Under the pieces are notes generated by a model. It had not been told where the DNA came from and ran no database searches. It saw only the letters and a list, made by a program, of their open reading frames with translations. The translations under genes and the position numbers were made by a program. Below, piece by piece: positions 45,869 to 54,847 of a DNA stretch of 64,000 bases. The stretch spans positions 8,060-72,059 of the forward strand of contig CAJTTH010000011.1 in the NCBI GenBank assembly GCA_910579125.1, read 5' to 3'. The stretch comes from an uncultured Oscillospiraceae bacterium. GTDB lineage: Bacteria; Bacillota; Clostridia; Oscillospirales; Ruminococcaceae. The stretch's first letter is position 1. Each line of letters opens with the position of its first letter.

Positions 45869-46897
45869 ATGAGAGAATTTGCAGGCTACAATCACGGTGT
45901 AAATTTAGGCGGCTGGCTGTCGCAGTCGGGTTATGAAAAAGAGCACCTTGAAAATTTCATCACCGAGGACGATATTAAAAGGATAGCGGGCTGGGGCTGC
46001 GACCATGTGCGTCTGCCGTTTGACTTTAACATTATTCTCGACGATAACAACGCCGTAAGCGCGGACGCGTTCAAGTATCTTGACCGCTGCGTTTCGTGGT
46101 GCGAAAAATACAATCTCAATATAATTCTTGACTTGCACAAAACGCTCGGTTTTTCTTTTGATAAGGGCGAGAATGAGAGCGGCTTTTTTGAGGACGAGAA
46201 GTATCAGGACGTCTTTGTCGCAATATGGCGTGAAACGGCAAAGCACTACGCGGACAAAGCGGACCGCGTCGCGTTCGAGCTGCTGAACGAGATTACCGAG
46301 AAAAAATACGCGATAATCTGGAACAACATAGCCGCGCGGACTATCCGCGAGATACGCGCCGCCGCTCCCGATAATTTCATACTTATCGGAGGAATATATC
46401 AGAACAGCATTTTCGGGTTGACGTTGCTCGACAAGCCTTGCACAAACAATATCGTGTTTAATTTTCATTATTACGATCCGCTTGTTTTCACGCATCAGAG
46501 AGCGCCGTGGGTGGATACTATGAGCCCCGACTGCAAGATAGATTATCCCGATACTAAGGAAACGTACAGACAAAAATCGCTTGAAAACGTCGGCGCCGAC
46601 ATTGCGCAGAAATTTGACAATTTTGGCGGTGAGATGATCGACGCGTCGTTTATGAAGTGGGAGATGTTGGTCGCGGTCGAGGTTGCCGAAAAGCTTGATG
46701 TGCCGATCTACTGCGGGGAATACGGAGTCATCGACCGCGTTTCGGACGATCAGCTTATGAACTGGTACACCGATATTTCCTCGGTTTTCAACAAGCTCGG
46801 TATCGGCAGAGCCGCGTGGACGTACCGCGAAAAGGACTTCGGCATCGTCGACCCGTGCCGCAGCAAGATCGTCGACAAGCTCGTTAAGCTGCTATAA
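45869..46897 (+). CDS. GH5 family cellulase-like enzyme
   Basis: A 342-residue family 5 hydrolase without signal peptide, so it probably works in the cytoplasm on imported oligosaccharides. Catalytic residues are visible: acid/base Glu in FELLNEITEK and nucleophile Glu in PIYCGEYGV. Conserved GVNLGGWLSQ, HVRLPFDF, NIILDLHKTLG and FNFHYYDP are present. It starts 12 bases after the GH16 gene with AAGGAG, so both share a transcript. Endoglucanase or beta-glucosidase-like activity on glucan fragments is the best guess. Confidence 0.9.
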   Translation: MREFAGYNHGVNLGGWLSQSGYEKEHLENFITEDDIKRIAGWGCDHVRLPFDFNIILDDNNAVSADAFKYLDRCVSWCEKYNLNIILDLHKTLGFSFDKGENESGFFEDEKYQDVFVAIWRETAKHYADKADRVAFELLNEITEKKYAIIWNNIAARTIREIRAAAPDNFILIGGIYQNSIFGLTLLDKPCTNNIVFNFHYYDPLVFTHQRAPWVDTMSPDCKIDYPDTKETYRQKSLENVGADIAQKFDNFGGEMIDASFMKWEMLVAVEVAEKLDVPIYCGEYGVIDRVSDDQLMNWYTDISSVFNKLGIGRAAWTYREKDFGIVDPCRSKIVDKLVKLL

Positions 46898-46909
46898 TAT
46901 TATAAATCA

Positions 46910-46936
46910 GAGGAGCGTAAAAGCTCCTCCTTTTTT
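46910..46936 (+). terminator. Terminator after the GH16-GH5 pair
   Basis: GAGGAGC, loop GTAAAA, GCTCCTC and a run of T. Confidence 0.9.
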
Positions 46937-46969
46937 ACGCCGCCATTCACCGAAAATTTTTCAAAATGA

Positions 46970-46997
46970 TGTAACATTTTCGCGAAACACGTGTCTA
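46970..46997 (+). promoter_or_regulatory. Possible ECF-sigma promoter
   Basis: TGTAAC followed after 16 bases by TGTCTA resembles ECF-sigma promoter pairs of Firmicutes (TGTAAC/TGAAAC and CGTCTA). No sigma-A boxes overlap it. Confidence 0.4.
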
Positions 46998-47246
46998 TAG
47001 TAATGAGAGGACAACAATTCTTTCAAGTATGTACAATGAGCGAGGGAAACTGCTTTTTAAGGACAGCGGAAATCTTTAAGCACTTTTTTATTACTATACA
47101 GGAAAGGAATGACCGTAAAGGGTGCTTTCTGACGAAACAGAAAACGGCTCGAAAACCGAAAACCGTCCTGTGCCGATATCGGCTTGCGGCGCGGCTTTTT
47201 GTTACGCGAAAAAGTATTATTGTATTATCAAATAGTGTTATTCTGC
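46998..47246. other. Gene-free stretch ahead of the GH13 gene
   Basis: The 433 bases between the GH5 and GH13 genes hold the GH5 terminator, the possible ECF promoter and the GH13 promoter. The middle part has no credible gene; an open frame beginning near 46991 shows no family resemblance, low-complexity Lys/Arg runs, and no ribosome site. There are weak palindromes (GCCGATATCGGC near 47171). It could be a transcribed RNA or decayed sequence. Confidence 0.5.
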
Positions 47247-47275
47247 TTGAAATCCGCGTTATTTTGCAGTATTAT
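47247..47275 (+). promoter_or_regulatory. Promoter of the GH13 gene
   Basis: TTGAAA, a 17-base spacer and TATTAT, about 55 bases before the ATG. Confidence 0.65.
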
Positions 47276-47330
47276 ATCATATAGGAGCATTCGTTTTCCA
47301 TAACCGATATTATTTGAAAGGAGTTTTGTT

Positions 47331-48890
47331 ATGAGCAAAACAAATCAGCCCGCATGGCTTGACAACGCGGTTTTTTACGAGATATACCCTCAGTCGTTCT
47401 GCGACAGCAATGGCGACGGTATAGGGGATTTTAACGGAATTATCGGCAAGCTCGATTACATAAAAGAGCTCGGCTGCAACGCAATATGGATGAACCCGTG
47501 CTTTGAATCGCCGTTCGGCGACGCGGGGTATGACGTTTCCGACTATTACCAAGCGGCTCCGCGCTACGGCACGAACGAGGATCTGAAGCGGCTTTTCCGC
47601 GAGGTTCACAAGCGCGGAATGCACATACTTCTCGATCTTGTCCCGGGGCATACCTCCGTTGAGCACAAGTGGTTCAGAGAGTCGATGAAAGCGGAAAAAA
47701 ACGAGTTTACCGACCGATATGTCTGGACGGACAGTATATGGGAGTCTCCCGAGGGAATGGGCTGCATTCGCGGAATTTCCGACAGAGACGGCTCGTGCGC
47801 GGTGAATTTCTTCTCCCACCAGCCCGCGCTGAACTATGGATTTTACAAGCCCGATCCCGACAAAAAGTGGCAGCAGCCCATGGACAGTGATGGCGCGCAG
47901 GCCACTCTGGGGGAGCTTAAAAATATTATGCGGTTCTGGCTCGGAATGGGCTGCGACGGTTTCCGCGTCGATATGGCGGGTTCGTTGGTAAAGCACGACG
48001 AGGACGGCAAGGGCACGATAAAATTATGGCAGAACGTCCGCGAATTTCTTGACAATGAGTTTCCCGAAGCGGCAATGGTCTCCGAGTGGGGTGAGCCCGA
48101 TAAATCCCTGTTGGGCGGCTTTCACATGGATTTTCTGCTGCACTTCGGACCGTCGCATTACAACGACCTGTTCCGCTGTGATGAGCCGTTTTTCTCGAAA
48201 CGCGGCAATGGCGATGTTTCCGAATTCGTGAAAAAGTATATCGAGAATTACGAAAAGTCCGACAAAAAGGGGCTTATCTGCATACCGTCGGGAAATCACG
48301 ATATGGACAGACTTGCTCGCGGCTGCTACGAAAACGACCTTAAGACCGCGTTCGCGTTTTTGCTGTCAATGCCGGGCGCGCCGTTTATCTATTACGGCGA
48401 CGAGATCGGTATGCGTTATGTGGAAAATCTCGCGTCGGTCGAGGGCGGCTACGGAAGAACGGGTTCGCGTTCGCCCATGCAGTGGGATAACTCCACGAAC
48501 GCGGGATTCAGCTCCGCGCCGTCAGATAAGCTCTACATAAAACAGGACGACCGCCCCGACCGCCCGACGGTGAAGTCGCAGTCGTCCGACGAAAATTCGC
48601 TTTACAGCGAGATAAAGCGCCTTATAGCCGTTCGGCAGTCGCACCCCGCCTTGCAAAGCCGCGGAGAGATAAAGTTTCTGTACGCCGAAAAGAACACCTA
48701 TCCGTTGGCATATCTCAGGAGCGCGGAAAACGAAAGGATACTTGTGATAATAAACCCCTCAGACAGAGCGACGTCGTTTGACTGCGAATACTCCTTAAAG
48801 GAGAAAATTTATTCGGTAGGCAGCGGACTGTCTGTCGACAACGGGAAAATCACCGTTCCGCCTTGTTTTGCGGGATATTTCGAGGTATAA
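47331..48890 (+). CDS. Alpha-glucosidase/amylase family protein (GH13)
   Basis: A 519-residue family 13 hydrolase with no signal peptide. Catalytic residues are in GFRVDMAGS (nucleophile Asp), MVSEWGEP (acid/base Glu) and GNHDMDRLAR (transition-state Asp). N-terminal FYEIYPQSFCDSNGDGIGDFNGI is typical of alpha-glucosidases and trehalose-type enzymes, and domain C is at the end. It should cut alpha-glucosidic bonds of short malto- or isomalto-oligosaccharides. The start has GGAG seven bases before the ATG. It is monocistronic. Confidence 0.92.
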   Translation: MSKTNQPAWLDNAVFYEIYPQSFCDSNGDGIGDFNGIIGKLDYIKELGCNAIWMNPCFESPFGDAGYDVSDYYQAAPRYGTNEDLKRLFREVHKRGMHILLDLVPGHTSVEHKWFRESMKAEKNEFTDRYVWTDSIWESPEGMGCIRGISDRDGSCAVNFFSHQPALNYGFYKPDPDKKWQQPMDSDGAQATLGELKNIMRFWLGMGCDGFRVDMAGSLVKHDEDGKGTIKLWQNVREFLDNEFPEAAMVSEWGEPDKSLLGGFHMDFLLHFGPSHYNDLFRCDEPFFSKRGNGDVSEFVKKYIENYEKSDKKGLICIPSGNHDMDRLARGCYENDLKTAFAFLLSMPGAPFIYYGDEIGMRYVENLASVEGGYGRTGSRSPMQWDNSTNAGFSSAPSDKLYIKQDDRPDRPTVKSQSSDENSLYSEIKRLIAVRQSHPALQSRGEIKFLYAEKNTYPLAYLRSAENERILVIINPSDRATSFDCEYSLKEKIYSVGSGLSVDNGKITVPPCFAGYFEV

Positions 48891-48897
48891 CATACAA

Positions 48898-48930
48898 AAA
48901 CAGGTTCGGACGCGTTATCCGAGCCTGTTT
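48898..48930. terminator. Bidirectional terminator between GH13 and galM
   Basis: AAACAGGTTCGG and CCGAGCCTGTTT pair with one G-U; T-runs lie on both sides. Confidence 0.85.
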
Positions 48931-48942
48931 GCTTATTATATC

Positions 48943-49983
48943 TTAGTCGTCAGCAATCGAAAACGTGTAAGAGGTAGTGAAGCAGTACTCCTCACCTGCC
49001 TTGAGCACACAGCTCCCGAACTGCGGCTTGTTGGGGGAATCGGGGCAGTACTGGCTTTCGAGACACAGCCCCGCGTACTTATCGTATTTGTGACCGCCCT
49101 TGCCCGTTTCGCCTTTAAGACCGATACCGATGTACAATTGGATAGCGGGCTTGTCGGTGCGGACGGTCATAACGCGTCCGCTCACGGGCTCGGTCACTAC
49201 CGCCGCCGTGCGCATCTGCTTGCCCTCGCCAAGCACGAAATTGTGGTCGTAACCGTCGGGAAGCCTGCCATTGTCCATGTCCGTGCGGACGGGCTTGGGC
49301 GACTGAAAATCGAACGCCGTTCCCGTAACGTAAGCCATAACGCCAGTGGGGATAAGCTCGCCGTCAACCGGCGTGTATTTCGCCGCGTTGATTTTCACAA
49401 TATGATCCTTGATGTCTCCCTCACCCTCTCCCTTTAAGTTGAAGTAGGAGTGGTTGGTGAGATTGAGGATCGTGTCCTTGTCGGAAACGGCGTTGTACCT
49501 GATGTGCAGTCCGTTCTCCAAAAGCGTGAAAGTGACCTTGAGCTTTACCGTTCCAGGGAAATGCTCCTCGCCGTCGGGGCTTGTAAGACCGAAGGTCACC
49601 GCCGGCTCATCGCCGTCGCTGAGCTCCTCGATAGTCCAGAGCCGCTTGTTGTATCCGAACCCGCCGCCGTGCAGACTGTTTCCGTTGTCGTTTTCGGCGA
49701 GCTTGTATTCCTTGCCGTTCAGTGTAAATTTCGCGCCGCCTATTCTGTTCGCGTAACGTCCGATAGTCGCGCCGTGGCAATAATCGCCCTTAACGTATTC
49801 GTCAAGGGTATCATAGCCCAGCACTACGTCCGCAAGCTTTCCGTCCTTGTCGGGAACGCACAGCGACTGCACTGCCGCGCCGAAATCGGTAAACGCCGCC
49901 GACAGACCGCTTTTGTTCTTCAGTGTTACCAGATGGCAGCGGTATCCTTGCCAATAGCCGAATTCCTTACATTCAATGCTCAT
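48943..49983 (-). CDS. galM: Aldose 1-epimerase (mutarotase)
   Basis: Interconverts alpha and beta anomers of free hexoses. The 346-residue protein shows GYDTLDEYVKGDYCHGATIGRYANRI, the catalytic His in NLTNHSYFNLKGEG, GYDHNFVLGEG, and the Glu near LCLESQYCPDSPNKP, all typical. Length is normal. It follows the chemoreceptor gene on the same strand after a hairpin, with AGGAGG ahead of its ATG. Its position beside GH13 fits use of sugars released by these enzymes. Confidence 0.94.
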   Translation of the reverse strand: MSIECKEFGYWQGYRCHLVTLKNKSGLSAAFTDFGAAVQSLCVPDKDGKLADVVLGYDTLDEYVKGDYCHGATIGRYANRIGGAKFTLNGKEYKLAENDNGNSLHGGGFGYNKRLWTIEELSDGDEPAVTFGLTSPDGEEHFPGTVKLKVTFTLLENGLHIRYNAVSDKDTILNLTNHSYFNLKGEGEGDIKDHIVKINAAKYTPVDGELIPTGVMAYVTGTAFDFQSPKPVRTDMDNGRLPDGYDHNFVLGEGKQMRTAAVVTEPVSGRVMTVRTDKPAIQLYIGIGLKGETGKGGHKYDKYAGLCLESQYCPDSPNKPQFGSCVLKAGEEYCFTTSYTFSIADD

Positions 49984-50018
49984 AAAAGTTCCTCCTGAAT
50001 AAAAATCTTTACAAATAT

Positions 50019-50042
50019 CCCGCTGCCGTCGCCGACAGCGGG
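50019..50042 (-). terminator. Hairpin between the chemoreceptor and galM genes
   Basis: CCCGCTG and CAGCGGG pair with an inner GTCG/CGAC. On the minus strand the tail is ATATTTG rather than a T-run, so termination may be partial and galM may be read through. Confidence 0.5.
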
Positions 50043-50049
50043 GTCAATT

Positions 50050-52362
50050 TTAATACTTATCGGGATCCATACGCACAGTGCGCTTTACGGGCTGCATGGT
50101 AGCCTTGGAAACGACCTTGCCTGCCGTCGGAGCAGCCGTAACAGTCGCCTCGTCGTCGGGCAGCATAATCACGGGCTTTGAAGATGCCGCGGGTTTGGGC
50201 GCTGCCGATTTTTGCGCCGCAGGCTTGGCTGCGGGAGCGGGGCTCTCCTTAATTACGGGCGGCTCGTCATCGGGCAGACTGATAGTCTTTTTAGGAGCTG
50301 TCTGCGCAGGCTTTGCAGTCGGCTTGGGAGCGTTCTGAGCGGGTTTCGGTGCTGCCTTAACAGGCTCGTCATCGGGCAGACTGATAGTCTTTTTTGGCGC
50401 TGTCTGTGTAGGTTTGGCAGTCGGCTTGGGAGCGCTCTGTACGGGCGCGGGCTTTGAAACGGCGGCCGTTTTCGGCTTGCTGCCGTTGATAACAAACTTT
50501 TCAACGGTCTCATGCAGCATAGAGGACTGTGTTGCGAGCAGCTCGGAGGAATCCGCGCACTCTCTTGCGGAAACGCTTATCTGATTTACCGCTGTCGAAA
50601 TGCTGTTCATACCCTCGAGGACTTGCTTTACCGATTCCGCCTGTTTTGTGGACGCGTCGGCGATCTCCTCTACGACCTTTGCGGACTCGCCCGCCTTGCC
50701 GACGATCATACCGAGCATTTCCGCGGTCTCGTTCGCGATGACCGTGCCGTTCTCAACAGCCTTAAGAGACGTCTCGATAAGACCCGTAGTGGACTTTGCC
50801 GCCTGTGCGGTCTTGTTCGCGAGACGGCCTACCTCACCGGCGACTACCGCGAAGCCTTTTCCTGCCGCGCCCGCTCTTGCCGCCTCAATGGACGCGTTGA
50901 GCGAGAGTATGTTCGTCTGGGAAGAGATGTCCTGAATGGTCTTGATGATATTCGCGATCTGCGAGGAGGTAGTGTTGATCTCGTTCATTGCGGCAAGCAT
51001 TCTCGACATCTTCTCGCTGCCCTCGTTCATAGAGGCAACGGTCTCCTCGGTCATTGTGCGCGCCTGTACCGCCTTTTCCGCGCTTTCGCTTATCTGATCG
51101 TGAACACTGTGCAGACTGTTATTAAGCTGCGAAACAGTATCCGCTTCTTCCGCCGCCGCCTGAGAAAGCACGGAGGAGTTTCCGGACATCTGAGCGGAGC
51201 TGGCGCTTACCTCGCGCCCCGCGCTCTCTATGTTCGCAACGACCTCGCTCAGCGACTCGACAATGCGCTCAAGCGAATGCTCAACGGGCAGATAATCGCC
51301 CACATACTGCGCTCTCGGCTTTACGCAAAGGTTCTGCTTGGCGATCTCCTCCGCGTAGTAGGAGATATCGCCGATTATGTTACGATTGAAGTCCGCCATC
51401 GTGTTGACCGCATGAGAAAGCTCTCCCATTTCGTCATTGGAGCGGATATTTATCTGCTCTCCCGAAAGATCTCCCGCCGCCATTTCGGTGATCTTCGCGC
51501 GAACAGCATCCAAGGGCTTGATAATGCTTCTGGAAATAAAGATATTTACAAGCAGAATCATTACTATCATAAATACTATAACGACTAAATTTACTGTGAA
51601 CGCAGTCACTATGCCGTTGTAGTATTCGCCCGACTTTGCGCTGATAAGTACCGTCCAGCCGTCTGTGCCGTCGATAGACTCCGCCGCAAAGCAACCGAGA
51701 CTCCCCCACTCGCCCTGCGGAGTAGCGTTAATATAACGCGAACCGGATTTCTGCACATATTGGGAGTAATTCGCTATGGGAGCGTTGTTTTTCACAGCTG
51801 ACGCAATGACTGTGCCGTCGCTCGCAAGAATAAACGTATCGCAGGCGCTTCCCGTAAGAATGGTCGACAGTTTGGACGCCTTCATCTCCGAACAGAGAAT
51901 TCCTCCATCTGATCTTTTTGCGCCGAGGTAAAAGTTTGAATTCGCGTCAGCGGGGGTCGTAATAACCACCGATGCGGAATTCAGCGCCGATATCACGTTC
52001 TGCGGAATCTCGCCGTTGTGGAACGTTCCGTCGCTGTCCATAAATATCAAATTGTTCACATTATCATCGTAAGCCGCAACCATCTGCGCGTGAGCCGCCT
52101 TTTCCTCGGCAGTCCCGTTCCAAAATTCATAGTCGTTAGCGTGATCCATTACCAAAATGGTAATATTTTTCAGTCCGCTCGCAACCAGCGTTGAAGCGCT
52201 GTCCAGATTTTCGCCGAGCATAGTTTCAACGTTTTTCTGGGTCTGGATAAACTGTACGATAATGCCCACAGTCACATTAAGAATGAGTCCCAGCATAAGA
52301 AGCAGGCACATAAGCAGGACTTTTACCTTAATAGAATGTTTCGCTTTTTCCACTTTAGTCAA
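50050..52362 (-). CDS. Methyl-accepting chemotaxis protein with repeat tail
   Basis: A 770-residue chemoreceptor. It has a membrane segment at about 12-35, an extracellular sensor (about 36-255, CHASE4/Cache-like), a second membrane segment (about 258-282), HAMP (about 283-340) and a signalling domain with the hairpin tip (IKTIQDISSQTNILSLNASIEAARAGAAGKGFAVVAGEVG). After about residue 640 comes an unusual 130-residue Ala/Pro/Lys-rich tail with three LPDDE repeats, two of them in KKTISLPDDEP. Full chemoreceptors seldom carry such a tail; it may bind another protein. No che genes are in view, so swimming control must lie elsewhere. Confidence 0.9.
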   Translation of the reverse strand: MTKVEKAKHSIKVKVLLMCLLLMLGLILNVTVGIIVQFIQTQKNVETMLGENLDSASTLVASGLKNITILVMDHANDYEFWNGTAEEKAAHAQMVAAYDDNVNNLIFMDSDGTFHNGEIPQNVISALNSASVVITTPADANSNFYLGAKRSDGGILCSEMKASKLSTILTGSACDTFILASDGTVIASAVKNNAPIANYSQYVQKSGSRYINATPQGEWGSLGCFAAESIDGTDGWTVLISAKSGEYYNGIVTAFTVNLVVIVFMIVMILLVNIFISRSIIKPLDAVRAKITEMAAGDLSGEQINIRSNDEMGELSHAVNTMADFNRNIIGDISYYAEEIAKQNLCVKPRAQYVGDYLPVEHSLERIVESLSEVVANIESAGREVSASSAQMSGNSSVLSQAAAEEADTVSQLNNSLHSVHDQISESAEKAVQARTMTEETVASMNEGSEKMSRMLAAMNEINTTSSQIANIIKTIQDISSQTNILSLNASIEAARAGAAGKGFAVVAGEVGRLANKTAQAAKSTTGLIETSLKAVENGTVIANETAEMLGMIVGKAGESAKVVEEIADASTKQAESVKQVLEGMNSISTAVNQISVSARECADSSELLATQSSMLHETVEKFVINGSKPKTAAVSKPAPVQSAPKPTAKPTQTAPKKTISLPDDEPVKAAPKPAQNAPKPTAKPAQTAPKKTISLPDDEPPVIKESPAPAAKPAAQKSAAPKPAASSKPVIMLPDDEATVTAAPTAGKVVSKATMQPVKRTVRMDPDKY

Positions 52363-52434
52363 CCTCTTTCACCGATAAAAATAGGCGGCTTTTCACAATA
52401 TCTTTAATATCGTTTAAATTAAACCGCTACTTAT

Positions 52435-52463
52435 AGCATAACACAAATTGACACAAATGTCAA
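52435..52463 (-). promoter_or_regulatory. Possible promoter and palindrome of the chemoreceptor gene
   Basis: TTGACA (52463-52458), a 17-base spacer and TATGCT (52440-52435). The -35 box belongs to the inverted repeat TTGACA-TTTG-TGTCAA (52448-52463), so a repressor could act there. Confidence 0.4.
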
Positions 52464-52501
52464 TATTTTTTTAGAAAAATTTAAACGCAAAGCAACACAA
52501 G

Positions 52502-52526
52502 ATCGGCGCCGTTTTCCGACGCCGAT
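52502..52526 (-). terminator. Hairpin after the EF-G-like gene
   Basis: ATCGGCG and CGCCGAT pair around an inner CG stem. Only a short T-rich tail follows on the minus strand. Confidence 0.5.
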
Positions 52527-52552
52527 AAATATGTGAAAAATCAATCAGACCG

Positions 52553-54565
52553 TTATTTGGCAGCCGCAGCCGCCATTTCATATCTCGCGAACTCCGCCGA
52601 GAACTCGCCCAGACCCTGTGTTATCTGGCGCAGTACGAGCGCAAAATCAAGCATTTCAGCTTCGGGAGCCTCCGCGATGAGTTCTGTCATACCGTCGCCC
52701 ATGCTGTTCATGCCGAGAACCGAGCCGCGGCGCTTGGACAGCACGCTCATAACGTCGCCCTGTTTATCGTCGGGAACGAGCACTTTCAAGCTCTGTATCG
52801 GCTCGAGCAGATACGGCTCGGCGATCTTCATACAATCCTTGAACGCCATGGACGCGGCTGTCTTGAACGCCATTTCCGAGCTGTCTACGGGGTGATAGCT
52901 TCCGTCGAGCAGCGTCGCTTTCAGGCGCACAACGGGATAGCCGCCGATAGAACCTTTCTCCGCAGCCTCCTGTAAGCCCTTTTCAATAGCGGGGAAGAAA
53001 TTCTTGGGAACGGAGCCGCCGAATATCTTCTCCTCGAACACCAGATCATCGCCGTCATACGGCTCAAACTCGATCTTAACGTGTCCGTACTGACCGTGAC
53101 CGCCCGACTGCTTCTTGTATTTGCTTTCGATAGTGACCTTTTTGCGGATAGCCTCGCGGTACGCAACCTGCGGAGCAACCATTTCCACATCGAGACCGAA
53201 CTTCGCCTTGAGCTTCGCCGCCGTAACGTCCAGATGCTGTTCGCCCAAGCCGCCGATAAGGCGCTCATGCGTTTCGTGATTGTGAACGTATTCGAGTGTA
53301 CGGTCCTCTTCGAGCAGACGCTTTATAGCGGTGGAGAGCTTACCCTCGTCGCCGCCGCGTATCAGCTTGAGCGTTCTGAAATAGCACGCCTTCGGGAACT
53401 CCATACCCGCCAGCGGCTTTGTATCAGCGGGGTCGCAGATAGTATCGCCGGTGTTTGCTTCCATTTTCGTGACCGCGCACAGGTCGCCCGCCCATACCTC
53501 GGCAGCCTCGTCCTGTTTCTTGCCGCAGACGGTGACGAGCTTGCCGAAACGCAGCTCCGCGCCCGCCGTCGAAACGGGAACGGTCTTTGCCGTCAGTTTA
53601 CCCTGAACCACCTTTACATAGCTTATCTTACCGACAAACGGGTCGGCAACGGTCTTGAACACAATGCCCTTGAACGGCTTGTTCTCGTCGTAATCGGCGG
53701 GAGCGCCTTCGATAGTCTCGAGCTTTCTTTCGTTGGGAGACGGCAGCATTTTCGTTACCGCGTCGAGCAGCATATCAACGCCCGAAAGCGTGTCGTTCGC
53801 GCAGCATACCACGGGAGTTATCGTTCCGCTTGCAACACCGTCGTGGATGCCCTTTACAAGTTCGTCATGGGTGAACTCCTCCTCGTTGAAGAATTTGTCC
53901 ATAAACTCCTCGTTGGTCTCCGCGACTGCCTCCGCCATTGCCGCGCGCAGACCCGCGATACGGTTCTCGGACGCGGGCATCTCCACCTCGGTTGGAACGC
54001 CCTTCTTGTCGTATTTGTACGCCTTCATGGTCAAAAGGTTTATGTAAGCCTCAACGGGACCGTTTTTGTCATATGGAACAACTATCGGGCAGACGGACGG
54101 TCCGAAAACGGTCTTCATCTGCGTGAATACGCGGTAGAAGTCGCTGTTCTCGACCTCCATACAGGTGACAGCCATCATACAAGCCTTGTTGTTCTTTACC
54201 GCGAGCTGATAGGATTTAATCGTGCCGGGGCATACTCCGTCCTTGCCGTTGACGGTGATGATAACGCTTTCGGCGGCGCGGATACCCTCGTGAAGTCCTC
54301 CTACAAAATCAAACTGGCCGGGAGCGTCGATAACGTTTATCTTGGTGTTGTTCCAGGTCATATTGGCAATAGACGCGTTTATCGAAATTTTGCGCTTTAT
54401 CTCCTCCGCGTCGAAATCGCAAACCGTATTGCCCTCGGCGGTGTTTCCCATTCTGTCGGTTAATCCGCATTTGAAGAGCATAGCTTCCGCGAGAGCGGTC
54501 TTGCCGCTGCCGCCGTGACCCGCTAAGACAACGTTGCGTATGTTGTCGGCTTTGAATGTGTTCAT
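52553..54565 (-). CDS. EF-G paralogue with altered nucleotide-specificity motif
   Basis: A 670-residue translation-factor GTPase, one domain set longer than TetM-type proteins and similar to EF-G2-like proteins of Clostridia. G1 AGHGGSGKTALAEAML and G3 DAPGQFDFVGGL are recognisable, though the Switch II residue after DxxG is Q instead of H. G4 reads MAVTCMEVEN where fusA has NKMD; thus the Asn-Lys-x-Asp guanine contact is missing. Domain IV keeps [19 protein letters not shown]. It may bind GTP weakly or another nucleotide. The start is MNTFKADN, with GGAGGT nine bases upstream. A ribosome-linked role is inferred. Confidence 0.85.
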   Translation of the reverse strand: MNTFKADNIRNVVLAGHGGSGKTALAEAMLFKCGLTDRMGNTAEGNTVCDFDAEEIKRKISINASIANMTWNNTKINVIDAPGQFDFVGGLHEGIRAAESVIITVNGKDGVCPGTIKSYQLAVKNNKACMMAVTCMEVENSDFYRVFTQMKTVFGPSVCPIVVPYDKNGPVEAYINLLTMKAYKYDKKGVPTEVEMPASENRIAGLRAAMAEAVAETNEEFMDKFFNEEEFTHDELVKGIHDGVASGTITPVVCCANDTLSGVDMLLDAVTKMLPSPNERKLETIEGAPADYDENKPFKGIVFKTVADPFVGKISYVKVVQGKLTAKTVPVSTAGAELRFGKLVTVCGKKQDEAAEVWAGDLCAVTKMEANTGDTICDPADTKPLAGMEFPKACYFRTLKLIRGGDEGKLSTAIKRLLEEDRTLEYVHNHETHERLIGGLGEQHLDVTAAKLKAKFGLDVEMVAPQVAYREAIRKKVTIESKYKKQSGGHGQYGHVKIEFEPYDGDDLVFEEKIFGGSVPKNFFPAIEKGLQEAAEKGSIGGYPVVRLKATLLDGSYHPVDSSEMAFKTAASMAFKDCMKIAEPYLLEPIQSLKVLVPDDKQGDVMSVLSKRRGSVLGMNSMGDGMTELIAEAPEAEMLDFALVLRQITQGLGEFSAEFARYEMAAAAAK

Positions 54566-54645
54566 CTGAAAAGTACCTCCGGATTTTGATTTTGAAATGC
54601 AGACATAATGCACCTATTTATGGTTTCTGCAAACTCATTATTCAT

Positions 54646-54674
54646 ATTATATAACATATTAGACAAAAATGCAA
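54646..54674 (-). promoter_or_regulatory. Promoter of the EF-G-like gene
   Basis: Minus strand TTGCAT (54674-54669), a 17-base spacer and TATAAT (54651-54646). Confidence 0.8.
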
Positions 54675-54746
54675 GTGTTTTTATAAAAATTTTTTGCAGT
54701 TTTCACCAATTAGTCATTTTATACAAAATTATGTTATAAAATTCTC

Positions 54747-54775
54747 TTGAATTGCGGAGAGAAATGGTGTATAAT
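54747..54775 (+). promoter_or_regulatory. Promoter of cca and the kinase gene
   Basis: TTGAAT, a 17-base spacer and TATAAT, 73 bases before the chosen start of the tRNA nucleotidyltransferase. Confidence 0.8.
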
Positions 54776-54847
54776 TATTATGAGATATTATGTTGAAATT
54801 GCATGAATATTACGCCAAGTTTGCTTTTGGATAGGTGGGGATTACAG

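Noticed and set aside
46991..47284. A 97-codon open frame ahead of the GH13 gene
   Set aside because: No ribosome site, no similarity to a known family, a Lys/Arg-rich low-complexity middle part, and it runs through the GH13 promoter.
50253..50420. Tandem repeats that might be a CRISPR array or satellite
   Set aside because: The repeats are in frame within the chemoreceptor tail and encode LPDDE motifs; there are no constant spacers and no cas genes.
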